In this document: positions 60,649-64,000 of the stretch, one piece after another
Numbering within the stretch: the stretch's first letter is position 1
How the letters are laid out: each line of letters begins with the position of its first letter
From: Inonotus obliquus
Taxonomy: Eukaryota; Basidiomycota; Agaricomycetes; Hymenochaetales; Hymenochaetaceae
Length of the DNA stretch: 64,000 nucleotides
Direction of reading: 5' to 3'
Assembly: GCA_032164295.1 (NCBI GenBank)
Contig: JAJHTX010000005.1
Span: 2,108,001-2,172,000, forward strand
Notes under the pieces: generated by a model
The model's database searches: none
What the model was told of the DNA's origin: nothing
What the model saw: only the letters and a program-made list of their open reading frames with translations
Translations under genes and position numbers: made by a program

Positions 60649-63120
60649 CCGTCCTCTGCATTCGCAGTAAGATGGGGTGGACAGTCATCTCGACATTTCG
60701 ACACCACCTGGCGGCCAACCAATGCCTTGCCTTCCTTGCGTCGCATCGGTGGCTAAACAATAGGCACGGAATAATATAAGATATCATGTCTCAGATCTAT
60801 GATACCTCTCACCTCTCCCTCGTTCCCTCCCTACTCAAATCTCCAATCAACGAATCAACGCTGGGTTGCCAAACTCCCACTTTATTCTCTTATCGCATCG
60901 CAATTCGAAACAACTTCCATTTCAACATGTCCACATATCATATCAATTTGTCTCAAGTTCTCGATCAGCCCCGTTGTCAATCCACAACATAATCCACAAT
61001 TCACATCTCGCTCTGTCACGGTCATTCAAAGGCCTCTCGGCTGAAAGGGACGATCGTGGCAGTAAATCTGAAGATCCGAGACAAACGACAAATGTCGAAT
61101 GTATAATTGAGTGGACTAGGATGGGAAGGCGGGAAGGTACTCCCGCTCGCTGCCCGCTGCCCGCTGAGGATGGAGTCGCCGAGACATGACCTCCGCAGCA
61201 TGCGGACTAAAATATCAAATAAATAAATGCTGACTAGTGCAAGCAATAATACCGCCTTGTGCCGGAGACTCGGAGACTGCATGATGCTTTTCATAGTTAA
61301 TCCCCTAAGTTGTTGCTCTTTTGATGCGCGACATAGGTGAAGCCGTGATGACCTCGACCACTTGAAATGGGAAATGAAAGGCTGATCGTAGCCGACACGG
61401 CAAACGCGTCGGAGCTTAAATTGCACGTGATGGAAACGCGTCTTGTCGCGTCGTGTTGTGTGGCATTTTCTGCTCGTACAGGTACTATGACCACCAACCC
61501 TTGCACTCAATAACTCGTTCATATGCGCGATTTCACCAAGCTTCAACCATGCATGGTTCTCTACGTATAGAGTCATGTCCGCGCGATGTAAATTATCATT
61601 CTTGAGGTGGGCATCACGGTCTTCTTTCCTCAACTCATTGGACATTCATACTCTATGTATTACTGTGAATTCATTCAGACAATTGAAAACATAACGCGGC
61701 TCTCGGGAACTGGCGGGACTTCTTTTCCAGGAGAATAGGTGATTTCCATTCCACGTCCGAGTCTTACCCGAATATGTTCATATCCTCCAGACCAAACGTC
61801 TTCTAGCGCTGCTCATAACAATGGAGACGTCAAACCGTATCGTAATAGCATATTCCAACAAGCTCAACTAACCGCAGTCTGCAATAGGTCTTCTTAACTT
61901 CTCTGGCATGAGAAAGCACCTTTTGGAGGTTACCAATGTCGAGCCCATTCCCATGATGTTACTATTCTGACATGTCTAATTCCTTCGTCAGTCTTCTAGC
62001 TCGTCGTTTTCTAGTCTTGCTGCGGAACGCCGCAATAGCCTGGGTCTGTCCGAACTTCGGATGACGGTTTCCTATACCATGGTCCTTCAGAAGCTAGTTA
62101 GCGCAACACATGCCGTAAACGTGGACTTGTTATCGTGATGGATCAAAATTTTAAGCTACCTCTATTCATAAATGGAGGAGAGTGAAAAGCGGCACTACGG
62201 CATATCAATGATTCTGTCATTCAATTCGTCTTTGGTTCGCTTGGCTTCTTCGAAATGAACCTCTCCAGAAGATTGCGGCTGCCGCTGACTTTCTTTGGTT
62301 TGGTCGTATTCATAGGCGATGATCTATCACACTTGGCCAATTTTCACATGCAGTGAACAGAGATCCGGATGGTTTACTTGACTTGTTCTTCGCAACGCGA
62401 GCAGCAGCAGGTCAAGCCTCTTCGTTGGTCGCGGGATGCAACCAAGGTATCCCGCCACTTCTTAAATCACACTGCGTTTGCTCGCTTTCAGGAAACCTGG
62501 CCCCGTCAAAGATTGTCTGCGTTTCTGGATTCTTGTACTCTTTAGTCTTTGATTGCTGCTGATTTGATCGCTCTCTAATCCATCCGCGGGAAGGTCGGTG
62601 TTATTGGTGCTTCGAATGACGGGTCTCTTGCTGTAATTTCTTCGAAGGGGAGGATGCAAAATACAGCTATAAAGTCTGGTCTACTTTTCTTTTCTAAAAG
62701 AGCCTTCTGAAAGCTACGGTGCTGTCCTTCCCTGCCTTCGTCAACTTTGTAGGCAATAATTGTCACACTTGCCCACATCACACACTCACACTGACTGCCT
62801 TACCTTGGCTTCTGGACTTCGGATCCTCAGTTGTACTCGCTCACCTTCCTATCGATCATCCTTGTGAGTATATATGCCTGCATTGTTTTTCAGCACAACA
62901 CACAGAAATACGAGTGGCACGAGCTCGATTCATCACACACTTGATACAGGAACAAATACATTGCTCCTGGACGGCTGCGTGTTACATATCACTGAAACAT
63001 GCTTTCACATAACTCGTGGCCCACTGGCCCTCAATACTACCTGCCACAAATCGACGGACATTCCAGGCTAATGCAGCACCTCAGTGATTTGATCGAAATG
63101 TACTACTCTATGAAATTACC

Positions 63121-63558
63121 TTATATCCAGGTATTCATCGGTGACGCGCCAGACCTGTTTCCAGAGATCCTGGGAACCTGCTTCTTTGGCCTCCTGTCCG
63201 AGACCGGTGGCCCATATTCCTTCCAGTGTACACCATACCGCGTGTTCAAGCTGGTAGATTGTGACATATTTGGCTTTAGATTAAGTACCCCACGCGAGTC
63301 GTCAAAAAGGCCATAACTATTCCTTCTGAATGACCGCGCTTTTGCTGGGTCGGATTCTGGAAATTTGAGGGCGTCGGTGGGTATTTCCACGTCGGGTTTT
63401 TTCACTTTGTTAGCGCCTGACAACGAGCCGTTCTTTGTCCCGCCGGTACTAGCACTACTGGTACTGAACGCGGAACTACTGTATGAGGGTTTTTCACTAC
63501 TGCCAGTGAATGAGTGCCTAGGCTTCTTTTCGTTACGTCTGTCATTCCTTGATGCCAT
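63121..63558 (-). CDS. Possible small basic Ser-rich protein
   Basis: A single open frame of 145 codons starts at ATG 63558 and stops at 63121. The product is Ser/Lys/Arg-rich with no signal peptide or membrane span. It has a more conserved-looking middle and end: DVEIPTDALKFPESDPAKARSF, then YGLFDDSRGVLNLKPN and RYGVHWKEYGPP. The codon pattern looks better than for other frames nearby, and it ends cleanly, but I recognise no family. It could be one exon of a longer gene, or a decayed gene next to the gene-poor region. Confidence 0.4.
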   Translation of the reverse strand: MASRNDRRNEKKPRHSFTGSSEKPSYSSSAFSTSSASTGGTKNGSLSGANKVKKPDVEIPTDALKFPESDPAKARSFRRNSYGLFDDSRGVLNLKPNMSQSTSLNTRYGVHWKEYGPPVSDRRPKKQVPRISGNRSGASPMNTWI

Positions 63559-64000
63559 GTTTAATCGAAATTTGGATAGTTTTAACTGGTAATAGGGATT
63601 GCTAGTATTCGAAATGAGTGACAGAGTTCAAAACTTTCGTGTTGTTGTTGTTAAGCTCGATGAAGGGCGAACCGTGTGGAGGGTGTCAAATGAGGTGTAG
63701 GGGTCGGAGTGAGAGAGTATGGGTGAGGGATAAAGAGGGAATCCTCCTAGACAGTCGCTTTTTTTACACACCCATTGCACATGAGTTGCACTCTCAGTCG
63801 AATATAAAGCAATACTGTCAAATTTGTATGTTACTCATTGGCTTATATAAATTATTCAAGTATTGATACTTACTTTGCTAACGAGAAGAATGCATAGTAT
63901 CACTATCAGTGTTGGTGCTGATACCCGTGGCAAAAATTCGTACATGATCAGAGAAGTTGAAGTCCCCCTGCAAGGGATGTCAGCTGTGATCATCCGACCA
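63559..64000. other. Right-edge stretch, no gene seen
   Basis: The last 440 bases lie upstream of the small basic protein frame. The segment is AT-rich from about 63760 on. Only one short frame (63618-63866 plus) occurs and it has no recognisable content. Confidence 0.5.

Larger units (their letters stand above)
56236..63120. other. 6.9 kb without a supportable gene
   Basis: No spliced model with family likeness could be built on either strand. The part next to 56236 must hold the PPS1 promoter. A plus-strand frame (56540-56896) and an overlapping one (56809-57060) have mixed codons but no domain. Frames further on (57188-62781) are short and change constantly. The region has a short direct repeat and overlapping inverted repeats, listed separately, and no recognisable transposase or reverse transcriptase. 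Old decayed mobile-element sequence is possible. Confidence 0.5.

Overview
The window is nuclear DNA of a basidiomycete fungus, most likely an Agaricomycete of the mushroom order Agaricales. Genes are closely packed. Nearly all are split by short introns of about 45-60 bases, with GT..AG ends and CTAAC/CTAAT-like branch sites. The protein set (fungal COX4, TIF6, PPS1, ADP1-type ABC transporter, TAN1) and an F-box protein of a type common in Agaricales fit this. I assembled 20 spliced gene models by following reading frame and family similarity across exons. Of these, 18 read with consistent phase from start to stop. One (11888-14822) has an unresolved 5' end and one (1-632) runs off the left edge.

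Layout. 1-632: 3'-truncated secreted protein (-). 1735-3489: Ser-rich basic protein (-). 3873-5451: phosphomannose isomerase (+). 5955-6658: COX4 (-). 6833-8346: alpha-methylacyl-CoA racemase family (-), divergent from SELO at 8551-11283 (+). 11888-14822: coiled-coil protein (-). 15255-15768: small mitochondrial protein (-). 16637-18830: F-box protein (-). 18831-21102: gene-poor stretch holding a diverged duplicate pair. 21103-22280: TAN1 (+). 22427-24460: glycosyltransferase-like protein (-), divergent from a 33-exon paladin-like phosphatase at 24750-30739 (+). 31005-32339: Mid2-like membrane sensor (+). 33072-34028: FRA10AC1 (+). 34140-35927: NDUFAF7 (-), divergent from TIF6 at 36160-37253 (+). 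38111-40541: disordered protein with a thioredoxin-fold domain (-). 41889-44656: vacuolar amino-acid transporter (-). 44968-46011: NAD-dependent epimerase (-), divergent from ADP1-type ABC transporter at 46340-50804 (+). 52080-56235: PPS1 dual-specificity phosphatase (-). 56236-63120: no gene I can support. 63121-63558: possible small basic protein (-).

How the genes relate. There is no biosynthetic cluster, operon or defence island; this is mostly housekeeping sequence. Five products look mitochondrial or probably so (COX4, the 154-residue presequence protein, SELO, NDUFAF7, and the racemase, which may be mitochondrial or peroxisomal). Two are phosphatase-type proteins (paladin-like, PPS1). 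TIF6, TAN1 and FRA10AC1 serve ribosome, tRNA and RNA work.

The most notable signals are at gene-structure level. Five inferred GC-AG introns occur in three genes, three of them in the paladin gene. Coding microexons of 6, 8 and 14 bases are required to keep frame. The second paladin repeat lacks its catalytic cysteine, the thioredoxin-like domain lacks the first cysteine of CxxC, and SELO has cysteine where animal SELO has selenocysteine. I found no convincing evidence for a wholly new biological system.
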